From the NCBI RefSeq assembly GCF_002563655.1, contig NZ_PDIY01000001.1, positions 1,359,501-1,423,500 on the forward strand: a stretch of 64,000 bases of DNA, read 5' to 3'. This stretch comes from Bacillus sp. es.034. GTDB lineage: Bacteria > Bacillota > Bacilli > Bacillales > Bacillaceae_B. This document shows, piece after piece, positions 19,966 to 28,542 of this stretch. Under the pieces are notes generated by a model. The model had not been told where the DNA came from. It worked only from the letters and a program-made list of their open reading frames with translations, and ran no database searches. Both the position numbers and the translations under genes were made by a program. Within the stretch, counting starts at the first letter, position 1. Each line of letters starts with the position of its first letter.

Positions 19966-19992
19966 AGAGGGCACCAGGATTGATGCCCTTTC
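19966..19992 (-). promoter_or_regulatory. Intercistronic hairpin between TAXI binding protein and DUF1850
   Basis: AGGGCA (19968-19973) pairs with TGCCCT (19984-19989), flanked by pyrimidine-rich sequence on the minus strand. Partial termination or mRNA stabilisation here would make more binding protein than permease, a common arrangement in uptake operons. Confidence 0.55.
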
Positions 19993-19996
19993 TGTT

Positions 19997-20998
19997 TTAT
20001 TCCAGTAATCCTTTTTCTTCATAAAACTTTTTCGCCCCTGGGTGAAGGGGAGCTATGAGGCCCTTCGCCATCTCGTCCCGGTCGACTTCTTTTAGGGGTG
20101 CCACTGCCACTGCATCCGTTCCTAAGTAATCGTAGTAGCGCTTTGTCAAATCGTATACGGTATCTTCACTTACATCTTTTGAAACGATCAGCATATTTTG
20201 AATCCCGACGGTTTCCACTTTAGTATCCAGGTTGTATTTTGCTTCGTCACCGGAATCAATGGTGAACGTTTTGTAGAAAGGATATTTCTTCATCAGCTTA
20301 TCAGCAAGGTCTCCTTTGATTTCGACAAACGATACATCATTTTGCTGCATAAGGTCTGTAATATTACTGTTTGGTACTCCAGATGTGAAGAATGCAGCAT
20401 CCAAGGTGCCATTCTTCATTTCCTGCACGGAATCCGCATAGCCGGTGTGAGTCACCTTTTCAAGATCATCATACGTGAGGCCGGCAGCTTCCAATACTTT
20501 CTTTGCGCTCTGCTCCACACCGGAACCTACCTGTCCGACACCGACTTTCTTACCCTTTAAATCTTCAATACTCTTAATACCGCTATCAGACATCGCGACT
20601 ACCTGCACCACGTTCTGGTACATGCCAGCCATTGCTTGAACGTCTACTTTATTGCCGTCGAACTGTCCTTTTCCTTCAACGGCATCATATGCCACGTCAC
20701 TCATGACGATGGCCATTTGATTTAAACCGTCCGTGATGTTCTGGATGTTGGCAACAGATGCACCAGTCGATTCTACCGTTACATTTCCGATGGAATCACT
20801 TTCCTCAAAAATGGGCTTTAACGATCCCCCGATTGCATAATAAGCACCTGATGTCCCACCTGTCCCAAATACTACTGATTGGCTGGAAGAACCACCCTCA
20901 CTGCTTGAACCGTCTCCACTTGTCCCGTCACTTCCGCATGCAGCAAGTAGGATGGAGACGATGGCTATCATTGAAATCCACTTTAATTTTTTCATCAT
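19997..20998 (-). CDS. TAXI-family TRAP transporter solute-binding lipoprotein
   Basis: 333 residues after AAAGGAGG; the second ATG at 20995 has better spacing. The lipobox is ILLAACGS, followed by a Gly/Ser-rich linker (about residues 22-42). The TAXI domain begins VVFGTGGTSGAYYAIGG. Proteins of this family deliver substrate to fused TRAP permeases; the substrate is not readable here. It heads a four-gene operon with DUF1850, permease and SDR protein. Confidence 0.92.
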   Translation of the reverse strand: MMKKLKWISMIAIVSILLAACGSDGTSGDGSSSEGGSSSQSVVFGTGGTSGAYYAIGGSLKPIFEESDSIGNVTVESTGASVANIQNITDGLNQMAIVMSDVAYDAVEGKGQFDGNKVDVQAMAGMYQNVVQVVAMSDSGIKSIEDLKGKKVGVGQVGSGVEQSAKKVLEAAGLTYDDLEKVTHTGYADSVQEMKNGTLDAAFFTSGVPNSNITDLMQQNDVSFVEIKGDLADKLMKKYPFYKTFTIDSGDEAKYNLDTKVETVGIQNMLIVSKDVSEDTVYDLTKRYYDYLGTDAVAVAPLKEVDRDEMAKGLIAPLHPGAKKFYEEKGLLE

Positions 20999-21071
20999 TT
21001 CGTCCTCCTTTTATTTACCTATTTAATATGGTAACGCTTACATATTGAAATGAGAATATTTAGAACTTAAA

Positions 21072-21098
21072 GGTCGTTTTGGTCTTTTTGGTCTTTTT
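21072..21098. repeat. Three 9-bp direct repeats upstream of the TAXI-TRAP operon
   Basis: Three units of the form GGTC(G/T)TTTT start at 21072, 21081 and 21090, in the 130 bp between dctR and the TAXI gene. The spacing is close to one helical turn, as expected for a multimeric activator site. It could bind the adjacent response regulator. Confidence 0.6.
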
Positions 21099-21107
21099 AA
21101 TCTGAAC

Positions 21108-21143
21108 AAAAAAACGGATAAGGCCAAGTGCCTTATCCGTTTT
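21108..21143 (-). terminator. Terminator of the dctS-dctR operon
   Basis: AAAACGGATAAGGC pairs with GCCTTATCCGTTTT around a five-base loop, giving seven T on the minus strand. The last dctR codons and its stop lie within the stem. Confidence 0.88.
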
Positions 21144-21825
21144 TCCACTGATAGCGATTGACCGGTCTCCCAATCCCGCCATATTCAATCATGATGTGAA
21201 CCTGATCTGATTTCTGGAGGTAATCTAAGTATCTGCGAGCAGTCACCCTTGCAATCCCGATTCCTTCAGCCGTCTCTTCAGCGGAAAGGGGGGTGGATTG
21301 GCCGGAAAGAAATTGAACGATTTGCTGAAGGGTCTGCGCGTTCAGCCCTTTTGGCAAATCCACATGATGTTTGTCAGCAGAAGTAGGATGTCCTCCTTGA
21401 AGCTGATCGATCTCACGCTGTCCGATCATTCCTTCTCCTGATATCTGCTGTTTAAATGACCGATATTTCTCCAGGGCCTGCTTCAACCGCTCAAACTTGA
21501 AAGGCTTGATGATGTAATCAACGACTCCCAATCTCATCATATCCCGGATGGTTTCTTTATCCTGTGCGGCAGATATGACGATGACATCCACGTCCGTGCC
21601 CTGCTGTCGAAAAGCCTGTAAGGTTTCGATTCCGGTTTGTCTGGGCATGAAATTATCCAGGAGGACAAGGTCAGGTTGAAAAGAGGAGACCTTTTCTGCG
21701 CCTTCCTGTCCGTTGCCGGCAATGGCGCACACCGTAAATCCCGGTACCCGTTCAATGAACATACGATTCACCTCTTGAACCATCGGGTCATCCTCAATGA
21801 GCAGAACGTTAATTGGTTTCGTCAT
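21133..21825 (-). CDS. dctR: CitT/DcuR-type response regulator
   Basis: 230 residues from ATG 21825, seven bases after GGAGGG; the upstream ATG at 21840 overlaps that site. The receiver domain (1-120) has the acidic pair EDD, the phosphoacceptor in VLLDNFMP (about Asp56), a conserved SAA and Lys in YIIKPF. The C-terminal domain (about 165-225) has a winged-helix/HTH with ARRYLDYL. Its start overlaps the sensor kinase gene by 17 bp. In B. subtilis DctR activates a C4-dicarboxylate transporter. Here the closest transport operon is the TAXI-TRAP unit downstream. Confidence 0.85.
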   Translation of the reverse strand: MTKPINVLLIEDDPMVQEVNRMFIERVPGFTVCAIAGNGQEGAEKVSSFQPDLVLLDNFMPRQTGIETLQAFRQQGTDVDVIVISAAQDKETIRDMMRLGVVDYIIKPFKFERLKQALEKYRSFKQQISGEGMIGQREIDQLQGGHPTSADKHHVDLPKGLNAQTLQQIVQFLSGQSTPLSAEETAEGIGIARVTARRYLDYLQKSDQVHIMIEYGGIGRPVNRYQWKNG

Positions 21826-23419
21826 CTGTGTTCCCTCCATTCATGGGAAAGGCAAGCTGAAATACCGTTCCTTCCCCTGGGGTTGATTTTACTTGTATAT
21901 GACCGTTCGATTTATTCACAATACTGTGGATTAAGTAGAGCCCGATTCCCGATCCGTCTTTTCCTTTGGTCGTGTATCCATGTTGAAATAACTGTGGCAT
22001 CTGTTCTTTTGATATCCCGATTCCATTGTCTTCTATCTCGATATGGAACGTATCCGGATCTTCTTTCAAATAGACGTGGACGGACTTTGATTCTTCCGTT
22101 GTGTCCTTTAACGCGTATAAACTATTTTCGATCAGGTTTCCCAGGAGGATGACAAAATCATGTTCATCCAGAAGGGGAGGAAGGAAGGTTAGGTAACTAT
22201 CGGGATCAATCTGTACCTCAATTCCCAGTTCCCGTCCACGCCTGATTTTACCCAACAGCAGCCCGGTCAACCGATCAAGCTTGATCCGCTCGGTTAAGAA
22301 GGAGGAGAGATCCTCCTCTTCCCTGGAAGAGTGAAAAATATAATCGAGAGCTTTGGCGTTTTCTTCAAGTTGAATCAGTCCGGCGACGGTATGTAATGCA
22401 TTCTGATGTTCATGGTTTTGTACTCGTAATGCTTCGACGAACTCCTTGACCCCCGTCAGCTCCTCTGCAAGCCTTGTCATCTCTGTCCGATCCTGGAACA
22501 CGGCAACTGCCCCTACAATATCTTCATTTACCAAAATCGGTACCCTTGAATGAAGGATGATCCTGTTGTTTAACGTCATCTCTTCATGATAGACAGGTTC
22601 CCTGGTTATCAGAACGTCTGGCAGCTTAAAAGAAGGGAGGACTTCATGAATGGACTTTCCGGTCGGATTCCCCTTAATGAGTAATATTTCTTTCGCCTTT
22701 TCATTAAACACGGTTAGTCTCTGTTGATTATCAATGGCGATGATTCCTTCATTCATGGCTTGGAATGTTGCGGTGCGTTCCACAAGAAGCTTCCCGATTT
22801 CATGGGGTTCAAGCTGAAAGGTGTCTTTCTTGATTTGTCCCGCAAGCAACCAAGAGCCCATCATGCCGAATAAAAGGGTGATGGCTCCTATGATGATCAA
22901 TTCACTCTTTAGATTGCTCATAATATCGAAGGTGGAAGGGAGAAGGATGCCTACTACAACCACACCGATTTGTTGGTGATCCGTGTTCATGACAGGCACG
23001 AACCCTCTCACAGCCGTGCCGAGGTCACCTTTGGCCGTTGAGACATAACTATGTTCCGCAAAGGCCGGGCCTTCATCCTTACCGGCGGATATGGTGCCGA
23101 GCTGCTCTTCGGATGGATGGGAATAGCGGATACGATTCATATTGAGTACGACAATATAGTCCGATCCATTTACGGTTCGGATGTTTTCGACCACGGGCTG
23201 AATGTCCTTCCATCCAAGGGAGTCTTCCAGGTGGCTTTGAACGGTGGGGAGATTGGCTACGGTCCTCGCCGTGATGAGGGCCTGATTCCCTAATTCCTCT
23301 TTTTTCATCTCGATCGCTTTTCCGACAAAAATAATGAATCCAATCAATAGGGCAAATAAGACAACCCCAAAGGATAATATCGTCATTTTCCAGCGAATGG
23401 GCATTTGTTTTCGATTCAT
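21809..23419 (-). CDS. dctS: DctS/CitA-type sensor histidine kinase
   Basis: 536 residues from ATG 23419, which follows GAGGAAGGA. A longer reading to 23692 would overlap the divergent dctB gene and is rejected. Two membrane segments (about 12-32 and 170-190) flank an extracytoplasmic PAS-like sensor with RTVANLPTV. A cytoplasmic PAS domain (about 210-310) follows, then the Spo0B-like dimerisation helix with VQNHEHQNALHT and an ATPase domain with NLIENSLYAL, DNGIGI and GSGIGLYL. It is transcribed with dctR and divergent from dctB, as a C4-dicarboxylate-type sensor. Confidence 0.88.
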   Translation of the reverse strand: MNRKQMPIRWKMTILSFGVVLFALLIGFIIFVGKAIEMKKEELGNQALITARTVANLPTVQSHLEDSLGWKDIQPVVENIRTVNGSDYIVVLNMNRIRYSHPSEEQLGTISAGKDEGPAFAEHSYVSTAKGDLGTAVRGFVPVMNTDHQQIGVVVVGILLPSTFDIMSNLKSELIIIGAITLLFGMMGSWLLAGQIKKDTFQLEPHEIGKLLVERTATFQAMNEGIIAIDNQQRLTVFNEKAKEILLIKGNPTGKSIHEVLPSFKLPDVLITREPVYHEEMTLNNRIILHSRVPILVNEDIVGAVAVFQDRTEMTRLAEELTGVKEFVEALRVQNHEHQNALHTVAGLIQLEENAKALDYIFHSSREEEDLSSFLTERIKLDRLTGLLLGKIRRGRELGIEVQIDPDSYLTFLPPLLDEHDFVILLGNLIENSLYALKDTTEESKSVHVYLKEDPDTFHIEIEDNGIGISKEQMPQLFQHGYTTKGKDGSGIGLYLIHSIVNKSNGHIQVKSTPGEGTVFQLAFPMNGGNTDDETN

Positions 23420-23494
23420 TCTGAATATTCCTTCCTCTTTGTTCAAAGTTATTGTACCATTTTTAATAGAATCTGAAAGAGGAGGGTTCGAAAG

Positions 23495-24550
23495 ATGAGA
23501 ACCTTTTTGTTCATTGGCCTCTTTATCCTGACAGGGATGGTGACCGCCTATGTGGTTGGGTTTCAAACACGGGATGGATTTTCTGCAGAATATGACGATG
23601 ATCAGGAAAAAATGAAGGATCAAATCGTCATCAAGGTGAGTCATGTCGTGTCGGAAAACACCCCTAAAGGAAAAGCAGTCAGGCGATTTCAAGAGCTTGT
23701 AGAAGAAAATACCGGGGGAAAAGTAAAGGTGGAAATCTATCCGAACGGCTCCCTGTATTCGGATATCAGTGAATGGAATGCCCTTAAGAATAATAATGTG
23801 CAGATGATCATTCCGGCCACATCCAAAGTATCGCAGTATGTTCCTGAGTTCGGACTATTTGATTTACCTTTTGCCTTCAATAGCTACAGTCAGGTACAAC
23901 AAGCTTTTGAAGGAAGGATTGGAGAGATACTACTAGAAAAAGCAGAAAAGCGTGAACACGTAAAAGGTGTCACCTTTTGGTATAACGGATTTAAACAAAT
24001 AACGAATAATCAGCGTCCTTTACTAACCCCAGATGATTTTAACCGTCTACACTTTCGCACGATGCCAAGTGAAGTCATAAAGAAACAATATCAAATGATG
24101 GGGGCGGCTGTAAGTAATCTCCCTTTTAATAAAACCTATGAAAATCTCGAGGTCGGCTTTATTGATGGACAGGAAAATACGATATCCAATATATACTCCA
24201 AGAAGCTCTATGATCATCAAGCCTACCTCACTGTCAGCAACCATTCATACTTGGGTTATGTGGTTCTAATGAATGAAGAGTTTTGGAATGAGTTACCCGA
24301 AGAGTACCAGGTAGAAATCAATGATGCGATGATCCAAACCACAGACTGGATCCGACGGCATTCCATTGAAATGAATGATGAGCAAATGCGAGAATTGAAG
24401 AGAAACACCGATTTGGATATTCATATTCTGCTGAATTCAGAGAAAGAAGAGTGGAAAGAGAAACTGGCTCCTTTGTATGATGAATATGAAGATGTGTTTG
24501 GGGAGGAATTGATGGGGGAGATTAGTGAAATAAACGGCAGACGTCGGTAA
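23495..24550 (+). CDS. dctB: DctP-type TRAP binding protein, probable DctB co-sensor
   Basis: 351 residues, GAGGAGGG upstream. An N-terminal membrane anchor (about 3-20) lacks a lipobox Cys. The DctP domain starts IVIKVSHVVSENTPKG, and the ligand-binding region carries DFNRLHFRTMPSEV. It is divergent from dctS-dctR with no DctQ/DctM gene beside it. In B. subtilis the orphan DctB works as a co-sensor with DctS and a DctA-like permease, which fits this arrangement. Its end overlaps the convergent small gene at 24522-24701 by 29 bp. Confidence 0.85.
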   Translation: MRTFLFIGLFILTGMVTAYVVGFQTRDGFSAEYDDDQEKMKDQIVIKVSHVVSENTPKGKAVRRFQELVEENTGGKVKVEIYPNGSLYSDISEWNALKNNNVQMIIPATSKVSQYVPEFGLFDLPFAFNSYSQVQQAFEGRIGEILLEKAEKREHVKGVTFWYNGFKQITNNQRPLLTPDDFNRLHFRTMPSEVIKKQYQMMGAAVSNLPFNKTYENLEVGFIDGQENTISNIYSKKLYDHQAYLTVSNHSYLGYVVLMNEEFWNELPEEYQVEINDAMIQTTDWIRRHSIEMNDEQMRELKRNTDLDIHILLNSEKEEWKEKLAPLYDEYEDVFGEELMGEISEINGRRR

Positions 24551-24701
24551 ATGTCTGTTGTTGGTTTTCTTCGAGTACTGTCATTCTAGATTCGAGCTTA
24601 CCCATACGGTTTTCTATTTTGGTCATTCGTTCGTTCATGTTGTTTTCAAAACGAGTCATTTGTCCTTGAAGTTCTCTTATGGCTTGTAAAATCTGATCCA
24701 T
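24522..24701 (-). CDS. Small coiled-coil protein (59 residues), unknown
   Basis: Starts MDQILQAIRELQ and ends TDVCRLFH. A near-perfect AAGGAGGTG lies eight bases before the ATG. Residues 5-50 are almost wholly helical with hydrophobic residues at heptad spacing and several Met, so a parallel or antiparallel coiled coil is likely. No membrane segment or signal. The last 29 bp overlap the end of dctB on the other strand. I do not recognise the family; an oligomerising or adaptor role is only a guess. Confidence 0.7.
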   Translation of the reverse strand: MDQILQAIRELQGQMTRFENNMNERMTKIENRMGKLESRMTVLEENQQQTFTDVCRLFH

Positions 24702-24874
24702 CGTATTTTCACCTCCTTCTACTTATTCTAACACAGAATTTGGGAATATTACCTTCACAATCACTGGAAAAATCTTTTCCGGACATACGGTTTTGCTTTT
24801 AAATATGGTAATATAAGAAAATGTAAAGAGAGATAACAAACGAACCATATTACATAGAGTTAGGAGAATGATCA

Positions 24875-25801
24875 ATGAGTAAAACACTAATTTTCGGACA
24901 CAAAAACCCGGACACGGATACGATCACATCGGCACTGGTTTATGCTGATTTGAAATCAAAAATCGGGATGGACGTAGAGCCGGTTCGTCTAGGTGAAGTT
25001 AACGGTGAAACCCAGTATGCCCTTGATTACTTTAAAGTCGAAGCACCACGTTTGGTAGAAAAGGTTGCGGCTGAGACGGATACGGTCATCCTGGTTGACC
25101 ACAATGAGCGCCAGCAAAGTGCCGAGGACATCGAAGAAGTACGCGTTCTTGAAGTCATCGATCATCACCGCATCGCGAACTTTGAAACGGCAGATCCCCT
25201 GTACTACCGTGCTGAGCCGGTTGGCTGTACGGCAACGATCTTAAACAAGATCTATAAGGAAAAAGGGGTAGAGGTCACGAAGGAAATGGCTGGACTGATG
25301 CTTTCAGCGATCATCTCTGATTCCCTATTGTTCAAATCACCAACATGCACAGACGAAGATGTTGCGGCTGCAAATGAACTGGCTGAAATCGCGGGCGTCG
25401 ACCCACAGGTATACGGCTTGGAAATGCTTAAAGCAGGAGCGAATATGAGCACGAAATCAGTCGCTGAACTTGTGACCCTTGATGCGAAAGAATTCTCCAT
25501 GGGTAACGCGAAAGTGGAAGTGGCACAAATCAACGTTGTTGATACGAATGACGTATTCGGACGTCAGGTAGAAGTCGAAGCGGCCATGGAAACAATGATC
25601 AAGGAAAAAGGACTGGATCTATTCCTTCTTGTCGTAACGGACATCCTGGAAAACGACTCAACGGCCCTTGCCCTTGGGAGCAAAACGGCTGAAGTGGAGA
25701 AAGCGTTCAACGTCACACTCCAAAACAACACGGCTCTATTAAAAGGCGTGGTATCCCGTAAGAAGCAAATCGTACCTGTGTTGACGGATGCGATGAAATA
25801 A
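24875..25801 (+). CDS. ppaC: Manganese-dependent inorganic pyrophosphatase
   Basis: 308 residues after TAGGAGAATG. The DHH-family motifs are GHKNPDTDT (residues 7-15), LVDHN (about 74) and VIDHHR (about 96), followed by the C-terminal DHHA2 domain with SRKKQ near residue 296. It hydrolyses pyrophosphate to phosphate in the cytoplasm and drives biosynthetic reactions. Length matches family II PPases (about 309). Monocistronic with its own terminator. Confidence 0.96.
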   Translation: MSKTLIFGHKNPDTDTITSALVYADLKSKIGMDVEPVRLGEVNGETQYALDYFKVEAPRLVEKVAAETDTVILVDHNERQQSAEDIEEVRVLEVIDHHRIANFETADPLYYRAEPVGCTATILNKIYKEKGVEVTKEMAGLMLSAIISDSLLFKSPTCTDEDVAAANELAEIAGVDPQVYGLEMLKAGANMSTKSVAELVTLDAKEFSMGNAKVEVAQINVVDTNDVFGRQVEVEAAMETMIKEKGLDLFLLVVTDILENDSTALALGSKTAEVEKAFNVTLQNNTALLKGVVSRKKQIVPVLTDAMK

Positions 25802-25811
25802 GGGGAAATTG

Positions 25812-25842
25812 GAAGGGGCAGTCTTTTGGCTGCTTCTTTTTT
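25812..25842 (+). terminator. Terminator of ppaC
   Basis: GAAGGGGCAG (25812-25821) pairs imperfectly with CTGCTTC (25830-25836), then six T. Confidence 0.75.
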
Positions 25843-25867
25843 ATACCAACAAAGGGAGAGCTCCAAC

Positions 25868-26254
25868 ATGAACTTCAAAAAAATCCACCACATCGCCATC
25901 ATCTGCTCAGACTACACCAAATCGAAAGACTTTTACGTCAACAAACTCGGTTTAGATATAAAGCAGGAAATATACCGGGAAGAAAGAGATTCTTATAAGC
26001 TCGATCTCGCGTTGAACGGAGAATATATCATTGAACTGTTCTCATTCCCTGAGGCCCCGGCGCGGCCGAGTTATCCGGAAGCACGGGGGCTGCGCCATTT
26101 AGCCTTTGAAGTGGAGGATATAGAGGGTGCGGTAGAGGCACTGAATCAAAAAGGTATTAAAGCAGAGGAAATAAGAATAGATCCTTATACGGATAAAAAA
26201 TTCACGTTTTTCGAAGATCCCGATGGACTGCCGTTGGAGCTCTATGAAATCTGA
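25868..26254 (+). CDS. VOC-family (glyoxalase-like) protein
   Basis: 128 residues from ATG 25868 (AAAGGGAGA upstream). The pattern IHHIAIICSDYTKSKDFYVNKLGL, RHLAFEVEDIEGAV and a final FFEDPDGLPLELYE is that of the vicinal-oxygen-chelate fold. Metal ligands would be His7, Glu50-type, His74-type and Glu122-type residues. Members are often annotated GloA2/SMU1112c-like; the reaction is not known. Confidence 0.88.
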   Translation: MNFKKIHHIAIICSDYTKSKDFYVNKLGLDIKQEIYREERDSYKLDLALNGEYIIELFSFPEAPARPSYPEARGLRHLAFEVEDIEGAVEALNQKGIKAEEIRIDPYTDKKFTFFEDPDGLPLELYEI

Positions 26255-26271
26255 TAGAGCTCCGTCCCTCA

Positions 26272-26331
26272 AAAAAAAGAGCACTTCCCACAAGGAGAAG
26301 TGCTGTCCAAAGGTATTGTAATTTGTCGTTA
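26272..26331. repeat. First copy of a 60-bp hairpin repeat
   Basis: A-run, then a stem GCACTTCCC/GGAGAAGTGC (one bulge), then AAAGGTATTGTAATTTGTCG. The second copy lies exactly 205 bp downstream with a few substitutions. Read on the minus strand it ends as a hairpin followed by eight T, like a terminator. Confidence 0.85.
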
Positions 26332-26476
26332 GGTTTATTTAATCATATATCGATTTTTGAAGGATTGGGGATACGGCACGATTATCATTGAAAAACAGTG
26401 GGGTTCCTAGGGAATTTCCGTTGTTTTATACATAATTATAAAAATATTAATATTTACGATATTGTTAAGAGGGAAT

Positions 26477-26536
26477 AAAAAAAGAGCACTTCCCACCAGG
26501 AGAAGTGCCATCAAAAGGTATTGTAATTTGTCGTTA
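26477..26536. repeat. Second copy of the 60-bp hairpin repeat
   Basis: Same layout as the copy at 26272. An AT palindrome ATATTAATATT follows both copies at nearly the same distance (26444 and 26648), and the second palindrome lies directly before the Shine-Dalgarno of the first PlcR-like gene. So the whole upstream region of about 200 bp appears to have been duplicated. Confidence 0.85.
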
Positions 26537-26675
26537 AGACCATTAAAACATAGATTCAGAATGCATGTATTGGCGGCATAGGTTCCTGAGAAAGAATAGA
26601 TGAGGATTATCCTAAAAAAACTGCCTGTTTTCTGATAAAATATTAAAATATTAATATTTTTAAGGAGGTGGACTT

Positions 26676-27572
26676 GTGGACTATTCAGTCATCGGGAAAA
26701 AGATAAAGGAATTGAGGAAAGTCGTCGGTTTGACTCAGGGAGAACTGGCAGAAGGAATATGTACCCAGGCTCTGATCAGCAGGATAGAGAAGGGGGATAT
26801 CTATCCGAGCGCCACGTCTCTCTATCAAATTTCAAAGAAGCTTGGTGTCGATGTAAACTACTTTTTTGAGATTGGGCTGACTCCCCGCCTGGATTATGTG
26901 AGAGAGGTTGAACGGCAACTAAAGAAGCTGAGAGTGAAATTGAAATATGATGAAATCCTTGAGATTGTCAAAACCGAAGAGAAGAATCCGTTATTTCTAA
27001 AAGACGAAACCAATCTTCAACTTCTCTACTGGCATAAAGGAATCTATGTGAATGAGGTCGAAAAAAATAAAGACGAGGCTCTGATCATATTAGAGAGGGC
27101 CCTCTCACTGACATATAATCAGAAAAAGGCGATGTCAGAGCGTGAAATGAATATCATGATCAGTATGGGGATTCTGGAATTCAGCCGACGCAACCATGAA
27201 CGGGCTTTAGAGATCTACGAAGACGTCAATGCCGCTTTGACTTACAATGACCAGCTTAGTGATAAGTCCATTAAAACACGACTGTTGTATAATATCGCGA
27301 GGGTACTGACGAGACTTGGAAAGTATCGTGAATCCACCAGGTATTGTGAAGAAGGCATTCGCTGGATCATAGAAGAAGAAAATTTATATGGCTTCGCTCA
27401 ATTGAATTATCATATCGGATATAACTTGGAACTGGAAGAGAAATACGGAGAGGCTTTACCTTACCTCGTTAAAGCTGCTTTGTTGTTCGACATTCAATAT
27501 AATACAACGTTATCTACTTTTATCGAAGGGAAGATAGAAGAACTGAAAGAAAAGATGAGTCAGAATTTTTAG
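26676..27572 (+). CDS. PlcR-like HTH-TPR regulator, first paralogue
   Basis: 298 residues, GTG start nine bases after AAGGAGG. An XRE helix-turn-helix (about 7-62) is followed by repeated helical TPR-like segments (about 75-290) with paired motifs such as NIARVLTRLGKYRES. The size and layout match PlcR of the RRNPP family, which binds imported signal peptides. The palindrome ATATTAATATT immediately upstream may be its operator. No convincing signal-peptide gene was found beside it. Confidence 0.82.
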   Translation: MDYSVIGKKIKELRKVVGLTQGELAEGICTQALISRIEKGDIYPSATSLYQISKKLGVDVNYFFEIGLTPRLDYVREVERQLKKLRVKLKYDEILEIVKTEEKNPLFLKDETNLQLLYWHKGIYVNEVEKNKDEALIILERALSLTYNQKKAMSEREMNIMISMGILEFSRRNHERALEIYEDVNAALTYNDQLSDKSIKTRLLYNIARVLTRLGKYRESTRYCEEGIRWIIEEENLYGFAQLNYHIGYNLELEEKYGEALPYLVKAALLFDIQYNTTLSTFIEGKIEELKEKMSQNF

Positions 27573-27590
27573 AGATAGGGGGGCTGGGGC

Positions 27591-28475
27591 GTGGATTACT
27601 CCATCATTGGTAAAAAGATAAAGGAGTTACGCCAGGGAGTGGATATTACTCAAGGCGAGCTGGCAGAAGGAATATGTACACAGGCACTGATCAGCCGGAT
27701 TGAAAAAGGGGAAACCGATCCCAATGCCACTGCACTTTATCAAATCTCGAAAAGGCTTGGTGTGGATGTGAATTATTTCTTTGAAATAGGAACCACACCC
27801 CGTCTGGACTATGTAAAAGAAGTTGAACGTCAATTGCGTCAGTTAAGAAAAAAACATCTATATAAAGAAATGATCGAAATGGTGAAGGCCGAGGAGCATA
27901 ATCCACTTTTTCAGCAAAAGGAAAACCTTCAGCTCCTTTATTGGCACAAAGGAATCTACCTATTTGAAGTGGAACGGAAATCGGAAGAAGGACTTTCATT
28001 ATTAAGGAATGCCCTCTCCCTTACATCAGAAGGGAAAAAGGCTCTGTCAGAGCGTGAAATGGAGATTCTTCTGACGATTGGGGGATTTTATGTCGGGATG
28101 GAGGATTATTTAGAAGCTCTCAACTATTATAATCAAGTAAGAGATGCCGTAAGGACCAACAGGCAATTGAACGATAAATCCATAAAAACCCGATTGCTCT
28201 ATAATGTTGCCAGGGCATTGACTCGACTAGGCAGATACGAAGAATCAATCGACCATTGCAGAGAAGGAATAAAATGGTGTATCGAAGAAGAACACTTATA
28301 TGGTTTTGCACAGCTTCATTATCATATCGGTTATAATTTCGAGCTGGAAGGCAAGATTGAACAGGCCTTATCCTATATTGATACATCCATATTATTATTT
28401 GAATCACTTAAGAATCATGAGCACACTGCATTTTTAACAAAGAAAAAAGAAGAATTATCTTTAAAATTGATGTGA
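27591..28475 (+). CDS. PlcR-like HTH-TPR regulator, second paralogue
   Basis: 294 residues, GTG start, 18 bp after the first paralogue. The two are clearly tandem duplicates: HTH halves share MDYS(V/I)IGKKIKELR and AEGICTQALISRIEKG. The TPR halves diverge more, with the same block order. Different peptide-binding surfaces on the same DNA-binding head would let two signals act on shared targets; this is inference. Confidence 0.82.
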   Translation: MDYSIIGKKIKELRQGVDITQGELAEGICTQALISRIEKGETDPNATALYQISKRLGVDVNYFFEIGTTPRLDYVKEVERQLRQLRKKHLYKEMIEMVKAEEHNPLFQQKENLQLLYWHKGIYLFEVERKSEEGLSLLRNALSLTSEGKKALSEREMEILLTIGGFYVGMEDYLEALNYYNQVRDAVRTNRQLNDKSIKTRLLYNVARALTRLGRYEESIDHCREGIKWCIEEEHLYGFAQLHYHIGYNFELEGKIEQALSYIDTSILLFESLKNHEHTAFLTKKKEELSLKLM

Positions 28476-28542
28476 TGAGATTCTCTTTCATACATTCAAC
28501 ATGTCCCTCATAAGATGAACTGTAGGTGAGGGGTGTGGATGT

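Noticed and set aside
23420..23692. Extra 91-residue N-terminus on the dctS frame
   Set aside because: It overlaps the well-supported divergent dctB start and lacks a ribosome site; the start at 23419 has GAGGAAGGA and gives the normal family length.
26555..26585. PlcR box (TATGNANNNNTNCATA) near ATGCATGTATTGGCGGCATA
   Set aside because: Spacing and arm bases do not match the consensus.
28475..28513. 12-codon ORF after the second PlcR-like gene as a signal-peptide gene
   Set aside because: Too short, no export signal or ribosome site; only its place would fit.
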